Numbered from the stretch's first letter, positions 24,541 through 32,536 are shown. The stretch: DNA of 35,932 nucleotides from Treponema sp. (GCA_022510845.1 JAFLSR010000023.1:1-35932), one strand, 5' to 3'. Notes: a model not told the origin generated them from the letters alone. Program-made: numbers and translations.

Positions 24541-26480
24541 TTGTTCCGATGAAAAAAGTTTCCCTTGTGATTTTGAGCAAGGAAAAAGAGAGCGCGCTGA
24601 AAACCCTCCGCGCCTCCGGATTGGTTCACTTGCAGAACGTCGAGGGCAAGGGCGAGCGGCTTTCGGAACTGAAAAACGTTTCGGCAAAATTGCGCGCGGC
24701 TCAGGCGATTTTGGCAGAATTGAAAGTTCCGCCTAAAAATTTGAAGGCCGTTTCCGCATCGAACGAAGAAGCCGCGCAGTGCGCAGAAAAGATAGTCGCG
24801 CTCGCTGAACGCAAAAAGGCGTTGCTCGACAAAATCGCGCAGAGTGCGGCGGAACTCGAACGGCTTTCTCCGTGGGGAACTGTGAATCCTTCGGACTTGG
24901 CGTTCCTTTCGCAAAAGGGAATTCATCTTTCACTCTACGAAATTCCTTCCGACAAGTACAATTTGCTTGGCGAGGACGTAAAGACGCTTTTGGTGAATTC
25001 TTCGAAGACCACGAAACGCTTTTTGCTCATTTCCGAAACGGAAGCGGAAAAGGGCGAGCGACCGGCGGGACTTGTTCCCGAGGCGTATCAAGTGGTCTTG
25101 CCTGAAAAATCGAGCGACGAGATAGCGGCGGAAATCGATTCTGCCAAAGGCGAAATCTCAAAAATCGAAGCGGAATTGCTTGAGAGCGCGAACTATGCGA
25201 AGACACTTTCTGACTATGAAAAGTCGCTTGAAAGTGAAATCGAATTCGAGTCCGTGCGTTCCGGAATGGAGCAGGAGGCGGAGGAAAAGAACACTTCGCT
25301 TTCGTGGATTTCGGGATTCGTTCCTGTGGACTCGCTTTCCGCGCTCAAGGAAACTGCGGCGCAATCCGGCTGGGCTTTGCTCTGCGAAGATCCTTCGGAG
25401 GACGATGCCGTTCCGACGAAACTCAAAAACAATAAATTGGTGAGCCTGATTTATCCGCTTACGGATTTTCTCGACGTTACGCCGGGCTACCGCGAATTCG
25501 ACATTTCGGCATGGTTCTTGCTTTTCTTCTGTGTCTTCTTTTCGATGATTTTTGCCGATGCGGGATACGGTGCGCTGATTGCTTTCGTTGGGCTGATTCT
25601 CGCGGGGAAATCGAAAAAGGGGCAAAAGTCGCTTGCGGCTTTGGTGACGCTTTTGGGCGCGTGCACAATGGTTTGGGGCGTGCTCACTTGCTCATATTTC
25701 GGCGTGGACGCGAGTTTGCTCCCGGAGCAGCTGGTGAACATTTCGTGCGTGCTTTTCTCGCAGCCAAAACTCGTCTTGCAGGGAATGGGCGCGGATGCGG
25801 CGAAGAGCCTTGCGGACAAAAACCAGCAAATCTTTTGCTTTACATTGGCATTGATTCAGCTGAGCATTGCGCACATCACTTGCTGCGTTTCGAACGCGCG
25901 GCAAAAGAACCTCAAGGCGGCGGGCGATTTCGGCGCGCTTCTTCAATTGTGGGGCACATTCTATGTGGTTTTGAGCATGGTCGTCGCGGACGGTGTGAAC
26001 TACACGTTCCCGCTTATGGACAACGGTCAGAGCGTGAACCTCTTTGGGTTTGAAGCCCCGCATTATTTTCCGACTGCCGCGTTGGGAGTCTTGGCGTTCG
26101 GCTTTTTGCTGAATTTCATTTTTTCGAACTATGAAGGCAGCGTTGGAAAGTCGATTCTCGAAAGTTTCAAGAACATAATCAGCGTCTTGCTCGGAATTGT
26201 CAACGTGTTCAGCGACATCGTTTCTTACATAAGGTTGTGGGCGGTGGCTCTTGCGGGAGCGGCGATAAGCAACACGGTGAACGAGATGGCAGGTCCTATG
26301 ATTGGAAAACTTTCGATGATAATCGTCGTTGTGATTTTGCTGTGTTTCGGGCACGGCTTGAACATGATACTGAACTTGCTTTCAGTAATCGTTCACGGCG
26401 TGAGGTTGAACACATTGGAATTCTCGCAGCATTTGGGAATGACTTGGAGCGGAACGAAGTACAAGCCGTTTTCAAATTGA
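24537..26480 (+). CDS. V-type ATPase subunit I (a subunit), operon 2
   Basis: This 647-residue stator subunit has a soluble N-terminal half with coiled coils (MIVPMKKVSLVILSKEKESALKTLRASGLVHLQNVEG at the start, the familiar opening of subunit I). The membrane half begins about residue 320 with AWFLLFFCVFFSMIFADAGYGAL. The channel arginine is Arg566 in SYIRLWAVALAGAAISN. The sequence is closer to the classical NtpI pattern (RLWAL-type) than the operon 1 copy. The start codon overlaps the D stop, so translation is coupled. Confidence 0.94.
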   Translation: MIVPMKKVSLVILSKEKESALKTLRASGLVHLQNVEGKGERLSELKNVSAKLRAAQAILAELKVPPKNLKAVSASNEEAAQCAEKIVALAERKKALLDKIAQSAAELERLSPWGTVNPSDLAFLSQKGIHLSLYEIPSDKYNLLGEDVKTLLVNSSKTTKRFLLISETEAEKGERPAGLVPEAYQVVLPEKSSDEIAAEIDSAKGEISKIEAELLESANYAKTLSDYEKSLESEIEFESVRSGMEQEAEEKNTSLSWISGFVPVDSLSALKETAAQSGWALLCEDPSEDDAVPTKLKNNKLVSLIYPLTDFLDVTPGYREFDISAWFLLFFCVFFSMIFADAGYGALIAFVGLILAGKSKKGQKSLAALVTLLGACTMVWGVLTCSYFGVDASLLPEQLVNISCVLFSQPKLVLQGMGADAAKSLADKNQQIFCFTLALIQLSIAHITCCVSNARQKNLKAAGDFGALLQLWGTFYVVLSMVVADGVNYTFPLMDNGQSVNLFGFEAPHYFPTAALGVLAFGFLLNFIFSNYEGSVGKSILESFKNIISVLLGIVNVFSDIVSYIRLWAVALAGAAISNTVNEMAGPMIGKLSMIIVVVILLCFGHGLNMILNLLSVIVHGVRLNTLEFSQHLGMTWSGTKYKPFSN

Positions 26481-26492
26481 CGCGAATTGGCA

Positions 26493-26578
26493 AAAAGTTA
26501 ATGGCAATTAACTTTTGATTTTCGGAAAAACGGGCGCAAGTCCGCTTGAATAAAAAAAATATTCCGCTTTTTGCGGAC
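26493..26578 (+). promoter_or_regulatory. Stem-loops upstream of the c-ring gene atpK (operon 2)
   Basis: The 117-base gap before K contains a perfect 10-bp hairpin (AAAAGTTAAT at 26493-26502 with ATTAACTTTT at 26507-26516, loop GGCA). It also contains GTCCGC (26540-26545) with GCGGAC (26573-26578), whose right arm can instead form the short hairpin TCCGC-ttttt-GCGGA (26563-26577). The latter two are alternatives. AAGGAG follows 8 bases before the ATG. The pattern matches the stem-rich gap before K in operon 1. Confidence 0.55.
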
Positions 26579-26597
26579 AAAACGTAAGGAGTAATTT

Positions 26598-27047
26598 ATG
26601 AACTGGGGAATGATTGGAGCCGGTGTGGTCATGGGAATTGCAGCTTTGGGAAGCGCAATCGGAATCGGAATCGCTGGACAGGGCGCGATAGGGGCGTGGA
26701 AACGCTGCTATTTGAACAACAAGCCCGCTCCGTTTTTGTTGGTGGTCTTCGCGGGTGCGCCGCTCACTCAGACAATCTACGGATTCCTTTTGATGAACAC
26801 GATGCTCGGCGTTGCTCCAAGCGCAAGTCCTGCGGCGCAAAGTTTCTTGTTCGGATTGGGATTCGCCTGCGGATTTGCGATGTGTCTTTCTGCCGTGGCG
26901 CAGGGAAAAGCGGGTGCTGCTGGCAGCGATGCTCTCGGCGAAACAGGAAAGGGCTTCACCAACTACATCATGGTCGTTGGTCTTTGCGAAACCATCGCTT
27001 TGTTCGCGATGGTGTTCGGCATGGTCGCGTCTGGCTCTATTCAATAA
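26598..27047 (+). CDS. V-type ATPase subunit K (c-ring proteolipid, 4-helix, Na+-type site), operon 2
   Basis: This 149-residue proteolipid is made of two fused helical hairpins (about 5-67 and 82-147). Only the second has the carboxylate, Glu131 (VVGLCETIALF). The first has Gln58 at the equivalent place. Known Na+ ligands of Enterococcus hirae NtpK are Thr64, Gln65, Gln110, Glu139 and the carbonyl of Leu61. The matching residues here are Thr57, Gln58 (PLTQTIYGF), Gln102 (AVAQGKAGAAG), Glu131 and the carbonyl of residue 54; Tyr61 matches Tyr68. A Na+-pumping ring is therefore predicted. One carboxylate per four helices favours pumping over ATP synthesis. Confidence 0.92.
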   Translation: MNWGMIGAGVVMGIAALGSAIGIGIAGQGAIGAWKRCYLNNKPAPFLLVVFAGAPLTQTIYGFLLMNTMLGVAPSASPAAQSFLFGLGFACGFAMCLSAVAQGKAGAAGSDALGETGKGFTNYIMVVGLCETIALFAMVFGMVASGSIQ

Positions 27048-28139
27048 ATGACGCGCACTGTTTCCATCGGTGGGAGCGGTCTGACCAAAAAATTGAATAT
27101 CGGTGGCGGCAACCCGATTTCCGTACAAACGATGTGGAAGGAAGGAATTGCCGGCATCGAAAGCGACTCGCAAAAATTTGAACGCACTTTGCGCGCCCTC
27201 TCCGAATTGGAAGGATTGGGTTGTGACATAGTGCGTTTTGCTGTGCCCGATGAAGCCAGCGCGAAATCTCTTTGCGCGATTGCCGCCCGCACCAGAATGC
27301 CTCTTGTGGCTGACATACATTTCGACTACCGCCTTGCATTGGAATGCCTCAAAGGAAACGTTGCGGCAATCAGAATAAATCCCGGCAACATCGGAAGCCG
27401 CGAGCGCGTGGAAGCTGTGGTGAACGCCTGCCGCGAAAAGAACGTCGCTATTCGAATCGGAGTGAATTCGGGAAGCATAGAAAAGGATTTGGCGCAGGAC
27501 GTGGCTGAAGGAAAAATTTCCCGTGGCGAGGCGCTTGCGATTTCCGCAGAACGCGAGGCGCGGATTTTTTCCGAACTCGGCTTTTCGCAGGTCGTTGTGA
27601 GCATGAAGGCTTCGAGCGTCGCCGAGACAATCGAAGCGAACGAAGCATTTTCAAAGAAATTCGACATACCTCTACACATCGGAGTTACCGAGGCAGGTCC
27701 GCTAATCGGCGGAATCGTAAAAAGCACGCTCGCTTTTTACGCGCTCCTTTCAAAGGGAATCGGCGACACAATCCGCGTGAGCCTTTCTTCTTCGGCGCAA
27801 AACGAAGTGATTGCGGGCTGCGAAATACTGCGCGAATGCGGCAAGCGGAAGGGTGGCGTGCGAATCGTTTCGTGCCCGAGGTGCGGACGCGAAGGTTTCG
27901 ACGTGCATTCTTTTGTGCAGAAGTGGGAGTCGCGGCTTCTTTCCAGTCCGAAAGACGTTACGATTGCCGTGATGGGCTGCGCCGTGAACGGTCCTGGGGA
28001 GGCGAAGCACGCCGACTTGGGAATTGCGGGGGCGGGCGGCAAGGCGATTATTTTCAAAAAAGGAAAAATAATCCGAACAATTCCCGAAGAAAATGCCGAT
28101 AAGGTATTTGAAGAGGAATTTGATTCCCTGGATTTTTAA
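27048..28139 (+). CDS. ispG: IspG, 4-hydroxy-3-methylbut-2-enyl diphosphate synthase
   Basis: This enzyme (GcpE) performs the next-to-last step of the methylerythritol phosphate route to isoprenoids, using a 4Fe-4S cluster. The 363-residue protein has the TIM-barrel part (VSIGGSGLTKKLNIGGGNPISVQTM to about 240). The C-terminal cluster domain has Cys276 and Cys279 (CPRCGREGFDV), Cys311 and Glu318 (CAVNGPGE), all four known cluster ligands. It is the short two-domain form without an insert. The ATG directly follows the K stop with no gap, so it is read with the ATPase operon and depends on coupled translation; no ribosome site is seen. Confidence 0.96.
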   Translation: MTRTVSIGGSGLTKKLNIGGGNPISVQTMWKEGIAGIESDSQKFERTLRALSELEGLGCDIVRFAVPDEASAKSLCAIAARTRMPLVADIHFDYRLALECLKGNVAAIRINPGNIGSRERVEAVVNACREKNVAIRIGVNSGSIEKDLAQDVAEGKISRGEALAISAEREARIFSELGFSQVVVSMKASSVAETIEANEAFSKKFDIPLHIGVTEAGPLIGGIVKSTLAFYALLSKGIGDTIRVSLSSSAQNEVIAGCEILRECGKRKGGVRIVSCPRCGREGFDVHSFVQKWESRLLSSPKDVTIAVMGCAVNGPGEAKHADLGIAGAGGKAIIFKKGKIIRTIPEENADKVFEEEFDSLDF

Positions 28140-28211
28140 CAGAGAAGAAAGTTTCAAATTTCGAACTGTAAAAATCAACTTACCTCATAAGAAAATTTGG
28201 GAAATGACATT

Positions 28212-29339
28212 TTGAAAAGAATCGCTTTTTTTTCGTTTTTTACAATTTTTCTCGCGCTGGAAGTTTTTTCGCAAGATTTGCTTGGTCCAGGAAATCCAGT
28301 CCAAAGCGACCGCATTTTTGCAAGGGCGCAGCATGCGTTCAACACGGAGCGGTATTCCGAAGCGATGACTCTGTGCGAGGAGGCAAGGCTTACGCGCATA
28401 AACGAAGTGCGCTGGAGTTGCTCTGTAATCGGCAACGTGCTCACGGTGACAGATGTAAAAAAAGCAGGCCCTTTCATTTCAGACATAATGCCGATTTTGG
28501 AAGAGCGCGAAGAATACGACGCCATTGAAATCATCGAAAATCAGATTGAACGCCACGGCTCGGATTATTTCGGCAATTCTCTTCCCCGTCTTTACGACTA
28601 CCTTGAACGCCGCAAAAATTATCCCGAAAGCGACTTCCTTCTTGCGAAGATTTATCGGCTTGAAGGCGAGTATGACTTTGCAAAGCAATACCTTGAGCGC
28701 GCATTGAGTTGCAGCGACATCCTCGACGTGCCCGCCGTGAAATTCGACATACTTTACGAGATGGCCGATTTGGACAATGTACTTGGAGACGACATCGCCA
28801 ACGAAAAGGCGCTTTTGCTCGTAGTGGAAGGCGACGGGCTTTACAAAAACACGACGATGCGCAACGCGATTGAAAAAAGCGTCAAGCTCAAACGGAGCGG
28901 CGTGGATTTGGCGGAATATTTTTTGGAACTGTACCGCTCATCGTCCGTGAACTCCATGAGAGCCTATTTTGAGCTGGCCGACATCTACGAAAACCGCGGC
29001 GAGATGAAAGAAAGTTTTTTGATGACGGCGTTCGGAGTGATAGTCGGATTCACTCATGCGGTGGAAATCCTCGATGACAGAATCGAAGAAATCTCATTCA
29101 ACGAAAGCGAAAAGCGTTCACCAAAATATTTCTTCGCCGAATGCGGCCGCAATCCTGATGTCATGGCATGGATGCAGTCAAAAGGACTGTGGCGCGGATT
29201 CTTCAAGTTGGCAACTCGCGCCCGCGAAAACGGATGGGATGATTTTGCGAATTCGTTTTTGGCAAAACTTTCGGAATTTTGTCCCGACCCGTACTGGCAG
29301 ACGGCGGCAAAGTTGGCGTTCGAAAAAGAGAATCAGTAG
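28212..29339 (+). CDS. Secreted TPR-like helical repeat protein, unknown function
   Basis: This 375-residue protein starts with a signal peptide (MKRIAFFSFFTIFLALEVFSQ, start codon TTG at 28212, GGGA 9 bases upstream; a TTG at 28197 is an alternative). The mature part is helical with repeats of TPR type, for example FARAQHAFNTERYSEAMTLCEEA, PESDFLLAKIYRLEGEYDFAKQYLERAL and AYFELADIYENRGEMKESF. It is probably periplasmic and binds other proteins. No enzymatic motif was seen. It is 72 bases after ispG and overlaps the convergent Omp85-like gene by 7 bases at its 3' end, with no terminator between them. Confidence 0.75.
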   Translation: MKRIAFFSFFTIFLALEVFSQDLLGPGNPVQSDRIFARAQHAFNTERYSEAMTLCEEARLTRINEVRWSCSVIGNVLTVTDVKKAGPFISDIMPILEEREEYDAIEIIENQIERHGSDYFGNSLPRLYDYLERRKNYPESDFLLAKIYRLEGEYDFAKQYLERALSCSDILDVPAVKFDILYEMADLDNVLGDDIANEKALLLVVEGDGLYKNTTMRNAIEKSVKLKRSGVDLAEYFLELYRSSSVNSMRAYFELADIYENRGEMKESFLMTAFGVIVGFTHAVEILDDRIEEISFNESEKRSPKYFFAECGRNPDVMAWMQSKGLWRGFFKLATRARENGWDDFANSFLAKLSEFCPDPYWQTAAKLAFEKENQ

Positions 29340-30955
29340 AAAAGTCCTATTCCTATTGAAAATTCTTTCTTGCTGGCATTTTCATCCCGCCACGATGTGT
29401 CCACCGCATTTTTGAAGAGGATTCGGCTCATGTCGAATCCCGCGCTCGCGCGGAGTTGCACGCTCTTCCACTTTTCTGGAAAAACAAGTATTTCCACTCC
29501 GCAAGTGTAAAAGCCGTCGCGCGGAGAAAACGCTCGTCCTGTTGCCCTGTTCTGCGCAAGCGCGATGTCCACGAACGGCGATATTTGCATTTCGAAATTG
29601 AAATTCCTGAGCCATCCTTTTTCAAATCGCGTGGAAAAAAGTTTTATCGGCACGTCGAGATTCAGTATCATTGCGGCGGCGGCCTTGCATGCGTAAATGT
29701 CTCCCATTCCTGTTTGCAAAGAAAAATATTGGTCATCGGGAATTCCGCGCAGAAGATGCCCGTAACGCCTGTACGAATTGAATTCTGCAAAAAGCGTGAG
29801 GCGCGAGGCGAGCGCGGCGCGGGACTTCCATGCGTAGAACGCCGCAAGTCGCAATTCCATGCCTGGCTGTAATTCGTTGAGTTGGAAATTGTACGCCACG
29901 CTCTGGAAGATGCCAGCCTCAAATCCCTTGCGGAAGTTCCCGTGCCAATTTACGCGGCCGGTTTTTATTCCGTGCGAAAACGTAAGTTTCGGCGAAACCA
30001 AATCTTCGTTCAGAATGTCGATTCCGTCCGAATCCCATTTGTATGCGATTTCCACCGCCGGAATGTATAAGACGTCTCCAATTTTGGGAGCGGTGTCGAG
30101 CAGGATTGGCACGGAGAATTTCGCACGTTCCGTGAAAAAAAGCTCGTCGCCGAATTTCTCGTAGTCGAGATCGCGAGTAATTCCTTGAGTCAAGTCGAGG
30201 CGCAGCGCGAGATTTTCCAAAGGCAGCATGAATGTGAATCCGGTTTGGAAATTCCATTCAGGTTCGCGGCGAACAAAAGCGTACTCGAACGAAAGGTCGT
30301 TGTTCCATGAAGCCTCGACTTTTCCCAAAGTGAACGGAAGGTCGTAGCCAAAGTTTCCTCCCAAAACGAAGTCCTTTTCCTGTCCTTCCTTCTGCTCGAA
30401 TCGGAAAAATGCGTCAGCCTCCATCTCGCTCATCGTGCCCAAAAAATTCGCGTCCTTGAATTTTATCTTAAGTTCGAATCCTTCGTTGGAATCGTACTTG
30501 GGATAGGGGAGGAGGAGAAAATGCCGCGAATCCACCGTGACGACACTTATCGCAACCGGAATCTCGCCGTTTTCGTCGGCTTCCCCGGCGAGCGAATATT
30601 CAATCTCCGCTGTTTCGAAAAGTCGCGCATTTATCAGTTTTTGCTTGGTGTCGAGGATGTATGCTTCGAGCGCGTCGCGTCCTTCGAACTTTTTCCCCTC
30701 TTCGATTTGAATGTTGCGTTCCAGCGCGCTTTCCTTGGTAACGCCCTGTGCGTCATATTTCACGGCGGCTATCCTATAACGCTCTTTTCGTGCAAAATCG
30801 TCATTGCGCTCCGATTGCGAATGCGCGGACGATACAGCCACAAACAAAAGCGATACCGCAAAAACAAGCGCGCGGTTGAATCCTGCGCAAGAGCATCGCG
30901 ATGAATTTGATTTGAGTTTCTTTTTTACAGTGCCGAACGATTTTTTCCGACTCAT
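29333..30955 (-). CDS. Omp85/BamA-like outer-membrane protein with one POTRA domain
   Basis: The protein (540 residues from the ATG at 30955; a longer form from 31024 has a 23-residue charged extension) has a hydrophobic signal (ALVFAVSLLFVAVSSAHSQ), then one POTRA-like domain (about residues 60-150, RYRIAAVKYDAQGVTKESALERNIQIEEGKKF with RLFETAEIEYSL). A predicted beta-barrel of about 390 residues follows, ending GIGLFY with a terminal aromatic residue. HLLRGIPDDQY resembles the RGY/F motif of Omp85 loop 6. It is much shorter than real BamA (five POTRA domains), so it is a non-canonical Omp85 protein. No good ribosome site decides the start. It is probably co-transcribed with the barrel gene upstream at 31079-31969. 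Confidence 0.72.
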   Translation of the reverse strand: MSRKKSFGTVKKKLKSNSSRCSCAGFNRALVFAVSLLFVAVSSAHSQSERNDDFARKERYRIAAVKYDAQGVTKESALERNIQIEEGKKFEGRDALEAYILDTKQKLINARLFETAEIEYSLAGEADENGEIPVAISVVTVDSRHFLLLPYPKYDSNEGFELKIKFKDANFLGTMSEMEADAFFRFEQKEGQEKDFVLGGNFGYDLPFTLGKVEASWNNDLSFEYAFVRREPEWNFQTGFTFMLPLENLALRLDLTQGITRDLDYEKFGDELFFTERAKFSVPILLDTAPKIGDVLYIPAVEIAYKWDSDGIDILNEDLVSPKLTFSHGIKTGRVNWHGNFRKGFEAGIFQSVAYNFQLNELQPGMELRLAAFYAWKSRAALASRLTLFAEFNSYRRYGHLLRGIPDDQYFSLQTGMGDIYACKAAAAMILNLDVPIKLFSTRFEKGWLRNFNFEMQISPFVDIALAQNRATGRAFSPRDGFYTCGVEILVFPEKWKSVQLRASAGFDMSRILFKNAVDTSWRDENASKKEFSIGIGLFY

Positions 30956-31078
30956 TTGAGACGCTCGTTGTTTTTCATTTTTTAAATCAAGCCTTCGTGC
31001 TGAAACACATTCTTGCAAATTCATCTTTCTGGGAGGAGCGGAGTTCGCGTCATTGTGCCGCGTTCTTCTTGAAATTTT

Positions 31079-31969
31079 CTACAACTGGAAACGGACGCTA
31101 ATGTCCGCCGCCCAAATCGAATTTCTGAAATCCCACGACGCGCCGAAAGTCAACGCCATCATCGAGATGTCAAGTCCGAATCCGCCGAAAACCTGCGGCA
31201 CGAACGAGCCGAGGAATTTCGTTGAATGGGTTCCAGATGCCGTAATAGCATCAGTATATTTTGCGCTGGCGGCAAGTTCGGAATCAACGCTCCAATTCCA
31301 TTTGATGTCCGAGTTCGAAAAGATTCCGCGAAATCCCGCGTAAGGCGTGAAAATTACGAACTTTTTGGAAATCTGCGCGCTGAAAAACGCCGTCTTCGTT
31401 GTGTAATCGAGCGAAGTTTCAAGGCCGCTTTTTTCGAACGAAAAATCGCCCTTCGTATAATAGAATCCCGCGCCGACTGAAAGTTTCGGAAACGAACCTT
31501 CGCCTTTTAAAATCGCCCAGCGCAAGTCGCCGCCGACATTGAAATACTTTACTCCGATTCCGTCAATCAGCCTAAGTTTCGAAAGGTCGATGTACATAAA
31601 AGAAAGCCCTACGTCGAACGGCAGAATCAAGCCGCCGATTCGCGCGTTCGCGGTGAAAGTCGGCAAGATGAAGGTTCTGTTGAGCCCCGAAATTCCGAAA
31701 ATGTCCGTGACTTTTTGGAGCGAAGAAAGGTCGATTTTTGTCACTCCGAATTCAGCGCCAACGCCGAAATGCGGCGGAGCGGAAGGAAAGAAATTTCCAA
31801 TCCATGCGTCGGCGTACACGTTCTGCTGAAGTGCGGCGTTGGGAAGCGTATTGCCAAGCGACTCGGCGAAACCATTTATGCCCGAACGAACATCGTCAAT
31901 AGAGTTGCCTTCCGCGAAAGATGAAAAGAGCGCCGCCGCCATAAAAAATGAAAGAAAAAATTTTTTCAT
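31079..31969 (-). CDS. Outer-membrane beta-barrel protein (porin-like), spirochaetal type
   Basis: This 296-residue protein has a clear signal peptide (MKKFFLSFFMAAALFSSFAEG). The rest consists of alternating hydrophobic and polar residues rich in aromatic and Gly residues, for example GVGAEFGVTKIDL, GLSFMYIDLSKL, LSVGAGFYYTKGDFSF and FGASWDFRNS. It ends SVRFQL, fitting a beta-barrel C-terminus. GGGAGG stands 5 bases before the ATG. The name is left open because only the barrel pattern is seen. It is followed by the Omp85-like gene, 55-123 bases downstream depending on that gene's start. The 289 bases upstream (31970-32258) hold no gene, only the tRNA-Phe promoter. Confidence 0.75.
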   Translation of the reverse strand: MKKFFLSFFMAAALFSSFAEGNSIDDVRSGINGFAESLGNTLPNAALQQNVYADAWIGNFFPSAPPHFGVGAEFGVTKIDLSSLQKVTDIFGISGLNRTFILPTFTANARIGGLILPFDVGLSFMYIDLSKLRLIDGIGVKYFNVGGDLRWAILKGEGSFPKLSVGAGFYYTKGDFSFEKSGLETSLDYTTKTAFFSAQISKKFVIFTPYAGFRGIFSNSDIKWNWSVDSELAASAKYTDAITASGTHSTKFLGSFVPQVFGGFGLDISMMALTFGASWDFRNSIWAADISVRFQL

Positions 31970-32217
31970 TGTGCCTCCCGAATTTTCTGCTACGTTTGTT
32001 CCGATATAATTAAATTTTCTGGCGATGAAAAAGTTTCAAAATTTTCCCAAAAAATTCCACAGCGAAACGAAAAAAGAGAAAACTGTGCGCATATATTTTA
32101 CATTGTTATGGGAAAAAAATCAAGGCTTAAAACCTGCCGCTGAAATTGAACTCGCGCCATGCCGATTTGCGCTCGAAATGAACTTCGAAAAAAAATCGCA
32201 TTTTTTTCAAGAAAGGC

Positions 32218-32246
32218 TTGACAAATTCTCAAAAACAGGATAATAT
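32218..32246 (+). promoter_or_regulatory. Promoter of tRNA-Phe
   Basis: A perfect TTGACA (32218-32223) and TAATAT (32241-32246) are 17 bases apart. The tRNA starts at 32259, so a leader of only about 6 bases is expected. Confidence 0.85.
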
Positions 32247-32258
32247 ATTTGAACAAAT

Positions 32259-32331
32259 GCCGCTGTAGCTCAGTTGGTAGAGCGGTGGACTGAAAATCCA
32301 TATGTCGTTGGTTCGATTCCGACCGGTGGCA
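32259..32331 (+). tRNA. tRNA-Phe (anticodon GAA)
   Basis: The full cloverleaf can be drawn: acceptor GCCGCTG with CGGTGGC (two G-T pairs), D arm GCTC-AGTTGGTAGA-GC, anticodon stem GTGGA/TCCAT around CTGAAAA with GAA at 32292-32294, and T arm GTTGG-TTCGATT-CCGAC. The discriminator base is A at 32331. The 3' CCA is not encoded (AAG follows), so it must be added afterwards. A terminator follows at once. Confidence 0.96.
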
Positions 32332-32361
32332 AAGTAGCGTTTTACGACGCTACTTTTTTTG
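32332..32361 (+). terminator. Rho-independent terminator of tRNA-Phe
   Basis: A perfect 9-bp stem (AAGTAGCGT at 32332-32340 with ACGCTACTT at 32347-32355, loop TTTACG) is followed by T6 at 32355-32360 and G at 32361. It begins right after the discriminator base of the tRNA. Confidence 0.93.
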
Positions 32362-32441
32362 TTTTGCGGGGATTTGCTTTACACGAAATCCGCGTCAAAT
32401 CATGCGTTTGCTAGAATTCGCTCTTTCGCAAAAATCCTTCG

Positions 32442-32464
32442 CGCCCCGCAATGGGCGTTTTTTT
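32442..32464 (+). terminator. Second terminator upstream of deoD
   Basis: CGCCC (32442-32446) and GGGCG (32453-32457), loop CGCAAT, are followed by seven T. It lies 110 bases beyond the tRNA-Phe terminator and 38 bases before the deoD promoter, so it insulates deoD from read-through. Confidence 0.75.
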
Positions 32465-32501
32465 CTTGTGATTTTCTGCTTTTTTTAGTCTGAGTTCAAC
32501 C

Positions 32502-32530
32502 TTGCCAAATTTTATTTTTCGTGGTACAAT
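32502..32530 (+). promoter_or_regulatory. Promoter giving a leaderless deoD transcript
   Basis: TTGCCA (32502-32507) and TACAAT (32525-32530), 17 bases apart, stand just before the ATG at 32537, with 6 bases between. The start of transcription should fall on the A of ATG. GAAAAA is the only sequence before it and no ribosome site is present. Confidence 0.7.
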
Positions 32531-32536
32531 GAAAAA

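Noticed and set aside
2606..26480. Recent duplication of the ATPase region
   Set aside because: Shared subunits differ in many signature residues and in gene order, and flanking genes are not repeated.
32025..32243. Possible 72-residue gene before tRNA-Phe
   Set aside because: It ends inside the tRNA promoter, has no ribosome site and is a Lys/Phe-rich low-complexity product of A/T-rich DNA.
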